A stretch of 64,000 nt of DNA. Source: MedAcidi-G1 sp002713545. Its GTDB lineage: Bacteria; Actinomycetota; Acidimicrobiia; Acidimicrobiales; MedAcidi-G1. The position numbers and the translations under genes were made by a program. Shown here piece by piece: positions 17,703 to 25,183 of the stretch. The notes under the pieces were generated by a model. It saw nothing but the letters and a program-made list of their open reading frames with translations. It was not told the origin of the DNA and searched no databases. The first letter of the stretch is position 1; the number at the start of each line of letters is the position of its first letter. The DNA lies in NCBI GenBank assembly GCA_964013895.1, contig CAXGYF010000001.1, forward strand, positions 124,001 to 188,000. The letters run 5' to 3'.

Positions 17703-17775
17703 TAGGCCGCCCGGGGCTCGAACCCGGCACCTTGGGATTAAAAGTCCCCTGCTCTACCCGATGAGCTAGCGACCC
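17703..17775 (-). tRNA. tRNA-Lys (anticodon UUU)
   Basis: On the minus strand the 73-nt sequence starts GGGTCGC and closes with GCGGCCT plus discriminator A. D arm GCTC/GAGC, anticodon loop CTTTTAA with TTT, and T arm with loop TTCGAGC are all present. Two G-U pairs occur in the acceptor stem. CCA is not encoded. Confidence 0.93.
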
Positions 17776-17889
17776 AGAATTTAGGCTAGCCGCTTATCAA
17801 TATATTCATGTTGAAATAAGGCTGATTATAAAGAAAGCTAAAAATCGATTAGTAATCACTAATTAAATGATTCCTTCTAACCTCTTAAT

Positions 17890-18552
17890 ATGAGATTAAC
17901 TTTTTTTGTTCTCTTAGGAATTGCTATGGTCAGTTCGCTCATCTGGTTTGGTGCTATAGACACTGATAATCAGTCAGAAGAACTTCGGTTAACCGCACCA
18001 ACAACGACTACAACGACGACTACTACAACAACAACTGCTGTTACGACAACAATATTGTCACCTATCGGAACTCTGCCTTTTATAGAAATAGAGGGGGAAG
18101 TTAATCTCGATTATTCGTCTTCTATCAGTACTGTCGGTTTAGATACCGTTACATTCGGCATGACTGTAAAAAATGCTCAAAAAGCAGCTGGAACAAGATT
18201 TTCTCCCGTAACCCCACGAGGTGAATGCTTTTTGGCGATCCCAGATAAAGGACCTAAAGGAATTACGTTCTGGATTGCGGAAAGCACTGTTGAACGTATT
18301 GATATTGATAATGAATTGATTAGGACTCGTTCTGGAGCTGGTATTGGAGATACAGAATCTTTAATTTATGAATTATTTGGGGAAAAAATAGAAACAAAAA
18401 TACTCCCTGAATCTTCTGAAAGATTACTCATTTATGTGCCTAGTGATTCTTCTGATAAAAACTTCCGAGTTGTTTTTAAAAGTGATGGCCGACTTATAAC
18501 TAGATTGTGGTCGGGCAGACTACCTTGGGTTGAAATGGCTGAAATCTGCTAA
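17890..18552 (+). CDS. secreted/membrane-anchored protein with Thr-rich linker, unrecognised
   Basis: The 220-residue protein starts with an uncleaved-looking hydrophobic segment (about residues 3-22). It is followed by a run of threonines (about 37-52) that forms a flexible linker of the kind common on actinobacterial surface proteins, and then a globular domain of about 150 residues beginning near LDTVTFGMTVKNAQKAAG. Two Cys (in GECFLAI and at the C-terminus) may form a disulfide. I do not recognise a named family. The gene converges on a lipoprotein gene with a 4 bp overlap. Confidence 0.7.
   Translation: MRLTFFVLLGIAMVSSLIWFGAIDTDNQSEELRLTAPTTTTTTTTTTTTAVTTTILSPIGTLPFIEIEGEVNLDYSSSISTVGLDTVTFGMTVKNAQKAAGTRFSPVTPRGECFLAIPDKGPKGITFWIAESTVERIDIDNELIRTRSGAGIGDTESLIYELFGEKIETKILPESSERLLIYVPSDSSDKNFRVVFKSDGRLITRLWSGRLPWVEMAEIC
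18001..18036 (+). repeat. low-complexity ACN triplet run coding a poly-Thr linker
   Basis: Twelve consecutive Thr codons (mixed ACA, ACG, ACT) lie inside the secreted protein gene. The codons alternate irregularly, so this is a protein-level low-complexity linker rather than a uniform microsatellite. Confidence 0.8.
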
Positions 18553-19070
18553 TTGCTGAATTTTTCTTCAAGAAGATCACTTTCAAATTTTTCACACTTA
18601 ACAAATAAGGATCCAAAACCAGCTACCTCACTATATCCAGTTTCCAAATCTAAATTTTTTTGCCAGCTAATCGCACCAGCAGTTATCTCAAAATCGTCAA
18701 CCGAAAGATCTAATGTTTCATTTAGTGAAGCTTCAAAAATCGTTGAACCGTTTTTCAACAAACCTACGTAGGGTTTTCCTTCAAAGGCTTGGATAAGGGC
18801 TTCTATATTCTCTCCTGTTTTATTATCTTCTCCATTCCCTATAGCTGCCACTTCTCCCAACTTGGTTTTGTAACAAGTGAATACCATCTCAAATTTCTGA
18901 CTTCCTATCTGGATCCAACCATTAGAAACTTCTGGGGTCTCTTCTTTGACTTTTTGGTTTTCTTCTAACTTTTCAACTGTATTTTCACTGCTTGCACATG
19001 AAGAAAAAACCCAGATAAGAAAAAGTGCAATCAGTAAACGTAAGTAATTATTTTTCACGAACAAACCCAT
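18549..19070 (-). CDS. lipoprotein, unrecognised
   Basis: The 173-residue protein has a signal peptide ending in a lipobox with Cys25 (VFSSC), then a short Glu/Lys-rich spacer. A soluble domain of about 120 residues follows, starting near WIQIGSQKFEMVFTCY. Two further Cys (in FTCYKTK and LFVKCEKFE) could pair. It is probably anchored on the outer face of the cytoplasmic membrane. Family not recognised. It sits 4 bp after the DUF4031 gene and may be co-transcribed. Confidence 0.75.
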   Translation of the reverse strand: MGLFVKNNYLRLLIALFLIWVFSSCASSENTVEKLEENQKVKEETPEVSNGWIQIGSQKFEMVFTCYKTKLGEVAAIGNGEDNKTGENIEALIQAFEGKPYVGLLKNGSTIFEASLNETLDLSVDDFEITAGAISWQKNLDLETGYSEVAGFGSLFVKCEKFESDLLEEKFSN

Positions 19071-19074
19071 ATTG

Positions 19075-19599
19075 TTAAATCAAAATCTCTAAAATTTTGC
19101 CATTGATGAAGCGCCAGTCAAATTTTCCTAAGAAATTCTTTTCAATAGTCAAACCATTGGGATCTTCAAGCAGTAAAGCCATTTCATTTCTTCTTTGGAA
19201 TATCGTAACCTCTGCTAAGTCCCAGTTGGATCTAGCTATTTTTTCTAATTCTGGAAATGTTTTATTGAATTTAACCTCACTCAAATCAGGCGGCTCACCT
19301 TTAGGTGGAAAAAACAAAATTTTTTCCCATTTTCCAGGGCGCTCAGACACAGGTAATCTTAATTTTGCTTTCTTTAAACGGGATAAAAGTTCGCGACCGT
19401 CTATTTCAATAGCTCCCAAAATAATTGCCTGATCTCTTACTTCTTTTGGAACGTCATAATGATCACCTTGAAATGACATAAGACGAAGTCCTAATTCCTC
19501 AGCGAAATCATGTAATTCAGACAAGTTGTCGTCACTAGCAAGATGGGCCCATAAGTTCCCCTTATAAGGCCAAATTGCTTTATCAACTACTACTGCCAT
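19075..19599 (-). CDS. DUF4031 domain protein
   Basis: Residues 1-80 (from AVVVDKAIWPYKGNLWAHLA) match the actinobacterial DUF4031 pattern, with WAHL, the FQGDHYDVP segment, GAIEIDGRELL and a basic RLKKAKLRLP end. About 90 further residues follow that I do not recognise (FPPKGEPPDLSEVKF and onward). The start at 19599 is chosen because homologues begin there; an upstream in-frame start at 19659 would add 20 residues without family support. GAGGA lies about 11 nt before this ATG. Function unknown. Confidence 0.72.
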   Translation of the reverse strand: MAVVVDKAIWPYKGNLWAHLASDDNLSELHDFAEELGLRLMSFQGDHYDVPKEVRDQAIILGAIEIDGRELLSRLKKAKLRLPVSERPGKWEKILFFPPKGEPPDLSEVKFNKTFPELEKIARSNWDLAEVTIFQRRNEMALLLEDPNGLTIEKNFLGKFDWRFINGKILEILI

Positions 19600-19693
19600 T
19601 CCACATGTTGTCCTCAAAAAATAAAAAAAGCACGCTGAAGAGAAATTCTTTCCCGGCAACTAAAAATAATTAATTTGGTGACACAATTATCTA

Positions 19694-19966
19694 ATGTGTG
19701 ATGCTGAAAAAACTTTCACCACTATCAAATTTTCACCGGAATGCGAAATTGAAGAAATTTCTAGAGTCGCTCTCGCCGCAGTCCTAAGAATTCACAAAAT
19801 CGATCCTGCTCAGATCAGCAAATTAGCCGTCTCTCTTCAAAAAGAAATCAAGAAAATTTCTGTAAAGGCACCGTTTGTAGAAGTTGAATTTCAACCTAGT
19901 GAAAACAAAATTACTGCTGAAGTAAGAGCAAATGGCGAATCACGCACAATTACCGCTAGTTGGTAA
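19694..19966 (+). CDS. small hypothetical protein
   Basis: The 90-residue protein is soluble, with alternating charged and hydrophobic residues. It has a helix-rich first half (EISRVALAAVLRIHKIDPAQ) and a beta-like second half (FVEVEFQPSENKITAEVRAN). No Cys-based motif beyond Cys2 and Cys15, and no family recognised. It ends inside the tail of the convergent methyltransferase gene (11 bp overlap). Confidence 0.55.
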   Translation: MCDAEKTFTTIKFSPECEIEEISRVALAAVLRIHKIDPAQISKLAVSLQKEIKKISVKAPFVEVEFQPSENKITAEVRANGESRTITASW

Positions 19967-20609
19967 TTTTACGTCTTGCGACCAACCACGACCCCTCAAG
20001 TGCATGAGCTGAAACTCCGGACCAACTAAATTCACTATTAGCCGACATTAAATCAACGACTTCTTCCGGAGGAAGATAAATAGGCGTATCAGAACCTCTG
20101 CTGCTGATCCAAACTAAAAAACCTTCTGCTTTTAGACATCTCTCTATCTCCTGAGGGAAAAGAATCATATTCATCGCTAAAAAGACATCTATAGAATTGC
20201 TGGCGAACGGAAGGCGACTACCATCAGCGCAAACTTGTGGTGTTCCAAGTACAACAGAGTTTTTGATCATTTCTTTTGAGATATCTAGCGCAACTACACT
20301 TTCAAATTTATTTATCAATATTTGCGTGGCCAAACCTGTGCCCGCTCCTAAGTCCACAACTCTTTGCCCATGGACTTCACCTCTTTCGAAAGCATCTAAA
20401 ACTGGAACTCCTCTAGCAGGAATATTTCGAGTGATTGACCAGTCAGCAGCTTTTTCGTCAAACAATTTCTTTACTTCTTCTGCCAAATTAGAATCCCATT
20501 CGTTTTTGTAAACAACGTCTCGGGTGATGTGCCTCATTCGAGAATTGGAACCCGTGTCCCTGACAGATTTAGAACGCGGATGAATTGTTGGAAGATAAGT
20601 TATTTTCAA
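19956..20609 (-). CDS. class I SAM-dependent methyltransferase
   Basis: The protein has the Rossmann-type SAM motif VVDLGAGTGLATQIL, followed by VVALDISKEMI, the CADGSRLPFASNSIDVF acidic segment and a KAEGFLVWIS strand. This is the order seen in ubiE-like small-molecule methyltransferases. I chose a TTG start at 20609 (217 residues), with GGAAGG about 8 nt upstream and located just after the dut stop; the longer frame to 20690 would overlap dut by 76 bp. Another possible start is the ATG at 20537. The substrate is unknown. Confidence 0.78.
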   Translation of the reverse strand: MKITYLPTIHPRSKSVRDTGSNSRMRHITRDVVYKNEWDSNLAEEVKKLFDEKAADWSITRNIPARGVPVLDAFERGEVHGQRVVDLGAGTGLATQILINKFESVVALDISKEMIKNSVVLGTPQVCADGSRLPFASNSIDVFLAMNMILFPQEIERCLKAEGFLVWISSRGSDTPIYLPPEEVVDLMSANSEFSWSGVSAHALEGSWLVARRKITN

Positions 20610-20614
20610 ATCTT

Positions 20615-21052
20615 TTACCTTCCGGAAGAACCAAAACCAGTTTCTCCTCTTTCTGAATCTGGTAATTCTTTGACTTCTTGAAAAATACACTCTTCAACTT
20701 TTTGAATTACTAGTTGAGCTATTCTTTCGCCTTTATTTATCTTAAAAGCATCGTTTGGATCAGTATTAATCAATAAAACTTTTAACTCTCCGCGATAACC
20801 CGAATCAATGAGACCTGGTGTATTCAAACACGTGATTCCATGTTTAAGTGCTAAACCGCTTCTAGGTTGAACAAATCCAGCAAATCCTTCAGGTATAGCT
20901 ACTGCAACACCTGTTGATATGAGAGCTCTCCCGCCACCTGGATCTAAAACCACAGATTCTACTGCAACTAAATCTGCCCCCGCATCACCAGGTTTTGCAT
21001 AAATAGGGATTATTGCATCATCGATTAATCTAATAATTGGAATATTCAGCAT
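20615..21052 (-). CDS. dut: dUTP diphosphatase (dUTPase)
   Basis: The 145-residue enzyme hydrolyses dUTP to dUMP, keeping uracil out of DNA and supplying thymidylate synthesis. All family motifs are visible: DAGADL (motif 1), QPRSGLALKHG (2), NTPGLIDSGYRGELKV (3), RIAQLV (4) and the C-terminal RGETGFGSSGR (5) that closes over the active site. It is trimeric in relatives. It is followed 5 bp downstream by the methyltransferase gene. Confidence 0.96.
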   Translation of the reverse strand: MLNIPIIRLIDDAIIPIYAKPGDAGADLVAVESVVLDPGGGRALISTGVAVAIPEGFAGFVQPRSGLALKHGITCLNTPGLIDSGYRGELKVLLINTDPNDAFKINKGERIAQLVIQKVEECIFQEVKELPDSERGETGFGSSGR

Positions 21053-21104
21053 AAATATGACCTTACTTGCACTTCTTAGTGAATAACCGACACATCAAGC
21101 CCGT

Positions 21105-21653
21105 ATGCTCGAATCTGTGCTGGCTTGGATGGATTTAGAAATGACAGGGTTAAACCCAAAAGAAGATGTAATTGTCGAGATTGCAACTTTAATTACAAAC
21201 GATGATCTCGAAGAAATCGCGGCCGGACCAAACTTGGTTATCAATCAGCCATTTCAAAAATTAGAGAGCATGAGCAAACATGTCGAGCAAATGCACACTT
21301 CCAGCGGTTTACTTGATGAAATTTCAAAATCAACAACAAGCCTTTCGATGGCAGGTGAGAAAACTTTAGAGTTTCTAAAAGATCACATCGAAAAAGCAGG
21401 AACTGTTCCTTTGTGTGGTAATTCGATTGGTACCGATAGAAGATTCTTGTCTGAAGGTCTTCCGGATTTGGCATCTTTCTTTCATTACAGATCAATAGAT
21501 GTCTCCACTATCAAAGAACTCGCAAAACGCTGGAATCCAGAAATTATAAATTCCGCTCCAAAAAAAAATGGAGGACACCGAGCCTTAGACGATATCCGTG
21601 AATCAATAGCGGAACTCCGTCATTATCGTGAAAACCTTTTTATAAAACCATGA
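21105..21653 (+). CDS. orn: oligoribonuclease
   Basis: The 182-residue 3'-5' exonuclease degrades RNA dinucleotides, including pGpG. DEDDh-type residues are visible: Asp and Glu in WMDLEMTGL near the start, Asp in GNSIGTDRRFL, and His/Asp in GGHRALDDIRESI near the end. Orn is typical of Actinomycetota and proteobacteria. The stop overlaps the ATG of the MBL-fold gene (ATGA), so the two are translationally coupled. Confidence 0.95.
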   Translation: MLESVLAWMDLEMTGLNPKEDVIVEIATLITNDDLEEIAAGPNLVINQPFQKLESMSKHVEQMHTSSGLLDEISKSTTSLSMAGEKTLEFLKDHIEKAGTVPLCGNSIGTDRRFLSEGLPDLASFFHYRSIDVSTIKELAKRWNPEIINSAPKKNGGHRALDDIRESIAELRHYRENLFIKP

Positions 21654-22747
21654 ATGAACATACGCCAATAGAGACAAATTCTCCGCGCCCAATGAGACAA
21701 GAACAAGAACCAGCTTCAAAGGAAATTACGGAAGTTGCTAAAGGTATTTACAGGTTTCAACTTCCGATTTCGATGCCTGGATTGGGACACGTAAATTGTT
21801 ACGCACTTGAAGATAGCAAAGGGTTGTCTTTAGTGGACCCAGGATTGCCTGGCAACGAATCTTGGAATGCTCTTGAATCTAGACTTAAAGATCTGGGAAC
21901 TAACTTTAACCATGTACATACAACGATAGTTACCCATAGTCATGTTGATCATTATGGTGGAGTTCACAGACTTAGAGATGAGTATGACGTTGAAGTCCTG
22001 ACGCATTCGTCTTTTTCATCAGTTTTTGGTAATGACGACATTATGGAAGATCCTGATGCGGCTTCACTAGACCTAGCTGATGATGAAGATATCGAAAAAC
22101 TTCGTGAAATGCTTAGTAGGCCAACTCCATGGGGTACGAAAAGAGAGCCCCCTTCAGTCGAAGAGTTAAGAAAGTGGAGCGGAAGCGATACAGGTGCGGA
22201 TTCAAAATCTTTCCAAGTACCGAAACCATCCTTGACCGTCGAGGACTCTGAAGAGATAACTATCGGTGGAAGAACATGGTTAGCTCTTCACCTTCCGGGT
22301 CATACTCATGATCATCTATGTTTATATGATCCAGTCGATGGGATTTTCTTATCAGGAGATCATGTACTACCAACCATCACTCCACATATAGGGGGTATGG
22401 GAAATATGGAAGATCCATTAGCTGTATTTTTTAATTCTTTAGAAAGAACAAAAGAATTTTCGCAAGTTACTCTTGTTCTCCCAGCTCACGGACACCCTTT
22501 TACTAATCTTGTTGAAAGAACGGATGACATTATTCAACACCACGTAGATCGATTGCAGTTAATCAGAGAAACAGGAGATTCGATCGGTGAAGCCTCTGTG
22601 AACGATTATATGAAACACTTATTTAAAGAAAGATCTTGGGGTGACATGGCAGCTAGTGAAACTTATGCGCATCTCGAACATTTAAGGATTCTTGGCGAAG
22701 CGACACCTAAAGAAGAAAAGGGCCTAAAAACTTATAAATTCGCTTAA
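21650..22747 (+). CDS. MBL-fold metallo-hydrolase
   Basis: The 365-residue protein has the metallo-beta-lactamase metal motif HSHVDHYGG near residue 105, the second His in LHLPGHTHDHLCLY, the Asp in FLSGDHVLP, and a distal His in LPAHGHPF. The C-terminal 80 residues are a helical winged-helix-like region (GEASVNDYMKHLF) seen in LACTB2-like members. Those act as hydrolases or RNases. The partner orn upstream makes an RNA role conceivable, but that is inference. Confidence 0.88.
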   Translation: MNEHTPIETNSPRPMRQEQEPASKEITEVAKGIYRFQLPISMPGLGHVNCYALEDSKGLSLVDPGLPGNESWNALESRLKDLGTNFNHVHTTIVTHSHVDHYGGVHRLRDEYDVEVLTHSSFSSVFGNDDIMEDPDAASLDLADDEDIEKLREMLSRPTPWGTKREPPSVEELRKWSGSDTGADSKSFQVPKPSLTVEDSEEITIGGRTWLALHLPGHTHDHLCLYDPVDGIFLSGDHVLPTITPHIGGMGNMEDPLAVFFNSLERTKEFSQVTLVLPAHGHPFTNLVERTDDIIQHHVDRLQLIRETGDSIGEASVNDYMKHLFKERSWGDMAASETYAHLEHLRILGEATPKEEKGLKTYKFA

Positions 22748-22774
22748 TTTAAAGCATTATCTAGCAATTATTGA

Positions 22775-22797
22775 ATTTATTGAAAAATAAGTTGACA
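22775..22797 (+). promoter_or_regulatory. AT-rich tract with TTGACA, possible whiB7 leader promoter
   Basis: An AT-rich stretch runs directly into a perfect TTGACA hexamer at 22792-22797, about 100 bp upstream of the leader ORF. WhiB7-controlled promoters in mycobacteria have an AT-rich element beside the -35 box, bound by the WhiB7 AT-hook, which fits autoregulation. I do not see a convincing -10 box at normal spacing, so the call is tentative. Confidence 0.35.
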
Positions 22798-22894
22798 AAA
22801 TTCACTCAAAGGTGTTGAGTGGTCACGCAGCGTAGTTTTGGTAAACTTGTTTTATCGAGCTGCTCAGCAGTTTTAAAGAGAAAGAAATATAAGC

Positions 22895-23065
22895 ATGAAT
22901 AACAGCATTTACAATCATTACGGTCACCAAACCGTTGATCATGCTTTAACCTCGCACGTACTTACACCTGTTAATCCAGTAGCTCTATCCAAAGAGACAA
23001 TTTCATTCTGGTTCAACAAGTACGGATTTTTTACCATAAAGCGGCCCTGGGAAATAGCTAGCTAA
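22895..23065 (+). CDS. leader ORF upstream of whiB7 (56 residues)
   Basis: An ATG-started ORF of 56 codons lies in the 400-bp gap before whiB7 and stops 24 bp before the terminator stem. It starts NNSIYNHYGHQ and ends with an aromatic and basic segment, FWFNKYGFFTIKRPWEIAS. Ribosome site is weak (GAGAAAG about 9 nt upstream). The codons AAG CGG CCC TGG near its end form the 5' arm of the predicted antiterminator. A regulatory leader peptide is more likely than a functional protein, but a real small protein cannot be excluded. Confidence 0.65.
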   Translation: MNNSIYNHYGHQTVDHALTSHVLTPVNPVALSKETISFWFNKYGFFTIKRPWEIAS

Positions 23066-23093
23066 ATAGCTAAAACGCAGAAACCATGGCCGC
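23041..23093 (+). promoter_or_regulatory. predicted antiterminator hairpin in the whiB7 leader
   Basis: GCGGCCCTGG (23041-23050) can pair with CCATGGCCGC (23084-23093) over 10 positions with one mismatch. The 3' arm includes the first five bases of the terminator stem (23089-23093), so the two structures exclude each other. The 5' arm lies within the leader ORF, so a translating ribosome would mask it. Confidence 0.6.
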
Positions 23094-23115
23094 CGGAAAA
23101 TCCGGCGGCTTTTTT
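23089..23115 (+). terminator. strong intrinsic terminator upstream of whiB7
   Basis: A perfect 9-bp stem GCCGCCGGA/TCCGGCGGC with an AAA loop is followed by six T. It lies 33 bp before the whiB7 ATG and after the leader ORF, so it would stop transcription before the gene unless an alternative fold forms. It is one of the most GC-rich hairpins in this AT-rich window. Confidence 0.9.
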
Positions 23116-23148
23116 CATTTTTGAGATTAGTTCTAAAAAGGAGTAAAA

Positions 23149-23484
23149 ATGTTTGCAATAGAATTCAAAACAGAAGCTTGGAGAGAAAATGCGGCGTGCT
23201 CTCAACTTGGCGTGCCTACAGAAATTTTCTTCTCTGAAGATCTAGGAGATATAGCTCAAGCTAAAAGAATATGTGCAGAGTGTCCTTCGCTTGCATTATG
23301 CCTAGAAGCAGCTATAGAACGTCACGAACCTTGGGGGGTTTGGGGCGGTCAACTATTCCGAAAAGGAAAAATTTTAGCGAACAAGCGTGGAAGAGGAAGG
23401 CCACGCAAAGTATCTAGGCCTGAAGAAGATCTCCCAATTATACCTATACCTGTTCATCTGCAGTCTGCCCTCCGTTCTGCTTGA
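23149..23484 (+). CDS. whiB7: WhiB7-like transcriptional regulator
   Basis: The 111-residue protein has the four cluster cysteines of WhiB proteins (17, 42, 45, 51), binding a 4Fe-4S cluster, the GVWGG turn at 63-67, and a C-terminal AT-hook RGRGRPRK at 80-87, which is diagnostic of WhiB7. WhiB7 binds the primary sigma factor and AT-rich DNA beside the -35 box to switch on intrinsic antibiotic resistance genes. AAAAGGAG lies 6 nt before the ATG. The leader upstream (ORF, antiterminator, terminator) fits the attenuation known for mycobacterial whiB7. Confidence 0.88.
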   Translation: MFAIEFKTEAWRENAACSQLGVPTEIFFSEDLGDIAQAKRICAECPSLALCLEAAIERHEPWGVWGGQLFRKGKILANKRGRGRPRKVSRPEEDLPIIPIPVHLQSALRSA

Positions 23485-23540
23485 TGATCGGCCAAATCAA
23501 ATAGGGGTAACGAGTTAACGAACCTCGATTTGAGAAGGCA

Positions 23541-23588
23541 GTTGGGAGATGACGTTACGGCCTATAGTCGTAATGGTCATCTCCCGAC
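23541..23588. repeat. long inverted repeat between whiB7 and the tlpA-like gene
   Basis: GTTGGGAGATGAC and GTCATCTCCCGAC form a 13-bp stem (one G-T pair). The stem continues inward as TTACG/CGTAA around a nine-base loop after one or two unpaired bases. It lies 56 bp after the whiB7 stop and 14 bp before the GTG start of the next gene. There is no T-run after it, so it is not a standard intrinsic terminator. It could be an RNA hairpin at the start of the next transcript or a protein-binding palindrome. Confidence 0.75.
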
Positions 23589-23601
23589 TACCTTTATAGG
23601 T

Positions 23602-24090
23602 GTGAAAAGAATTTTTTTAATATTTCTGATAATTGCGATTTCTTGTGCTGATAAAGAAACGATTGAGTCTTTTGATGAAAATGTCTTAAATCAATACTTT
23701 GAGACTGAAAATGGATTTGAAACCCTTGCAGGTATATACGAAAAAACTAATCAGCCTATGGTGGTAAACCTTTGGGCCACATGGTGTACTCCTTGTTTAG
23801 AAGAAATGCCATACTTCGAAACAGCCCACCGTGAACATGGAAAAAAAATACAATTTATAGGTATAAATATTAGTGATTCTCCAACTAGAGCTAAACAGAG
23901 GGCTGAAGAGCTTCATATTTCTTATCTACTGGGGAAAGACCCCGACGGGAGTTTTACTAAATCCTTAAAAGCAATTGGGTTACCTGTAACTGCTTTCTTT
24001 AATAATGAAGGAAAATTATCAACAATCCATCAAGGACCTATAAGTGAAGAAACTCTTGATAAGTCAATAATGGAATTATTAGATGTTTGA
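23602..24090 (+). CDS. TlpA/ResA-like thioredoxin lipoprotein
   Basis: The 162-residue protein has a lipoprotein signal with Cys15 (IAISC) and a thioredoxin fold with active site WATWCTPC (Cys62, Cys65), PYFETAHREHGKKIQFIGIN and the cis-Pro loop GLPVTAFF. It works outside the membrane as a thiol-disulfide reductant, probably for cytochrome c maturation. I chose GTG at 23602, since the upstream in-frame TTG at 23530 would start before the inverted repeat. The stop overlaps the CcdA-like start by 8 bp, so reductant and electron supplier are coupled. Confidence 0.88.
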   Translation: MKRIFLIFLIIAISCADKETIESFDENVLNQYFETENGFETLAGIYEKTNQPMVVNLWATWCTPCLEEMPYFETAHREHGKKIQFIGINISDSPTRAKQRAEELHISYLLGKDPDGSFTKSLKAIGLPVTAFFNNEGKLSTIHQGPISEETLDKSIMELLDV

Positions 24091-25183
24091 TATAGAACTA
24101 GTCCTTCCTTTCAGCCTCGGTATTGTCACGGCAATTAATCCATGTGGTTTTGCAATGCTTCCTACTTGGCTCGGATACTTTATTGGTAAAGATACTGCCG
24201 ACACGCAAGCACGACCAGAACAAGTTGTAAGAGGTTTATGGGTAAGTCTTATACTCACAGCAACATTCGTGAGTGTTTTCGGTTTTCTTGGATTCGTTAT
24301 ATCCCATCTAGTAAATGAAGAAACGATCGCACAGAAAACTCCTTGGATAACCGTCGCCTTGGGAATACTTTTAATTCCATACGGATTTTCTCTCTTGTTC
24401 AAAAAAAATCAAAAACTATTTCCCTCTTTCAACCGGAGAGGTCCAAGATCAAATGAAATGTTCTCAGTGATTGGCTTCGGTATTTCCTATGCGATTGTTT
24501 CGGTCGGATGTTCAGCTCCCCTATTTCTGCTCCAGATCTCAGGTAGTTTTAGCAGAGAGGGGATTATTCAAGGGACAATAATTTTTCTTGCTTATGCACT
24601 CGGATTGGGTGCCGTTGTAACCGTGACGACTCTGTCTTTAGCTTTGGCAAGAGGTGGTATCGTCCGTAATCTCCGAAAATTGCTGCCTTATATGGATCAA
24701 ATAGGTGCCCTTGCTCTACTAACAGGTGGTGCATATTTGTGTATTTATGGAATTTACGAAATTCGGACTTTAAGTTCTCCTGGATCGGGTGCTAATCCAA
24801 TAGTTGAAAAAATTAATGAACTGCAATCACATTTGACTATTTGGATTTCAGAAGTTGGGGGATTAGAAATAGGTTTGGCTTTATGGCTCACAATAATAAC
24901 TTTCGTGCTTTGGGGTTTAAATCCGGCGTTTACCGGTAGCACGAAAAAATATCTTAGATTTTCTCTTTTAGGGATATGGCTGCTTATTGAAGGAGTTATG
25001 TATAAAGGAATACTGATAATCAGACCAGTAGTGAATGTGATTTCAAAATGGCCAGAAAGAATAAATCATTGGTTTGAAAAGCCTGAGAGGTGGGCTGTTC
25101 CCTTTGAGGTGTTTGTTTCAATAATTTTTCTTCTAATTATTTATTTAAGTTGTTCGGCTTTTGTCAAAGAGAAAAAAAGATGA
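24083..25183 (+). CDS. CcdA/DsbD-family thiol-disulfide electron transporter
   Basis: The 366-residue membrane protein begins LPFSLGIVTAINPCGFAMLP, where the NPCGFAMLP Cys is one redox Cys of CcdA; the second lies in IVSVGCSAPLFLL. About six core TM helices are followed by extra TM segments, so the protein is longer than a minimal CcdA (about 240). It carries electrons from cytoplasmic thioredoxin to the TlpA-like partner upstream. The last 4 bp overlap the next gene (ATGA). Confidence 0.88.
   Translation: MFDIELVLPFSLGIVTAINPCGFAMLPTWLGYFIGKDTADTQARPEQVVRGLWVSLILTATFVSVFGFLGFVISHLVNEETIAQKTPWITVALGILLIPYGFSLLFKKNQKLFPSFNRRGPRSNEMFSVIGFGISYAIVSVGCSAPLFLLQISGSFSREGIIQGTIIFLAYALGLGAVVTVTTLSLALARGGIVRNLRKLLPYMDQIGALALLTGGAYLCIYGIYEIRTLSSPGSGANPIVEKINELQSHLTIWISEVGGLEIGLALWLTIITFVLWGLNPAFTGSTKKYLRFSLLGIWLLIEGVMYKGILIIRPVVNVISKWPERINHWFEKPERWAVPFEVFVSIIFLLIIYLSCSAFVKEKKR

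Noticed and set aside
18001..18036. Phase-variable microsatellite
   Set aside because: The Thr codons are mixed and not a uniform repeat, so slipped-strand switching is unlikely.
23602..24090. TlpA-like protein as a selenoprotein, given the tRNA-Sec
   Set aside because: Its active site is CTPC coded by TGT/TGC codons with no in-frame TGA.
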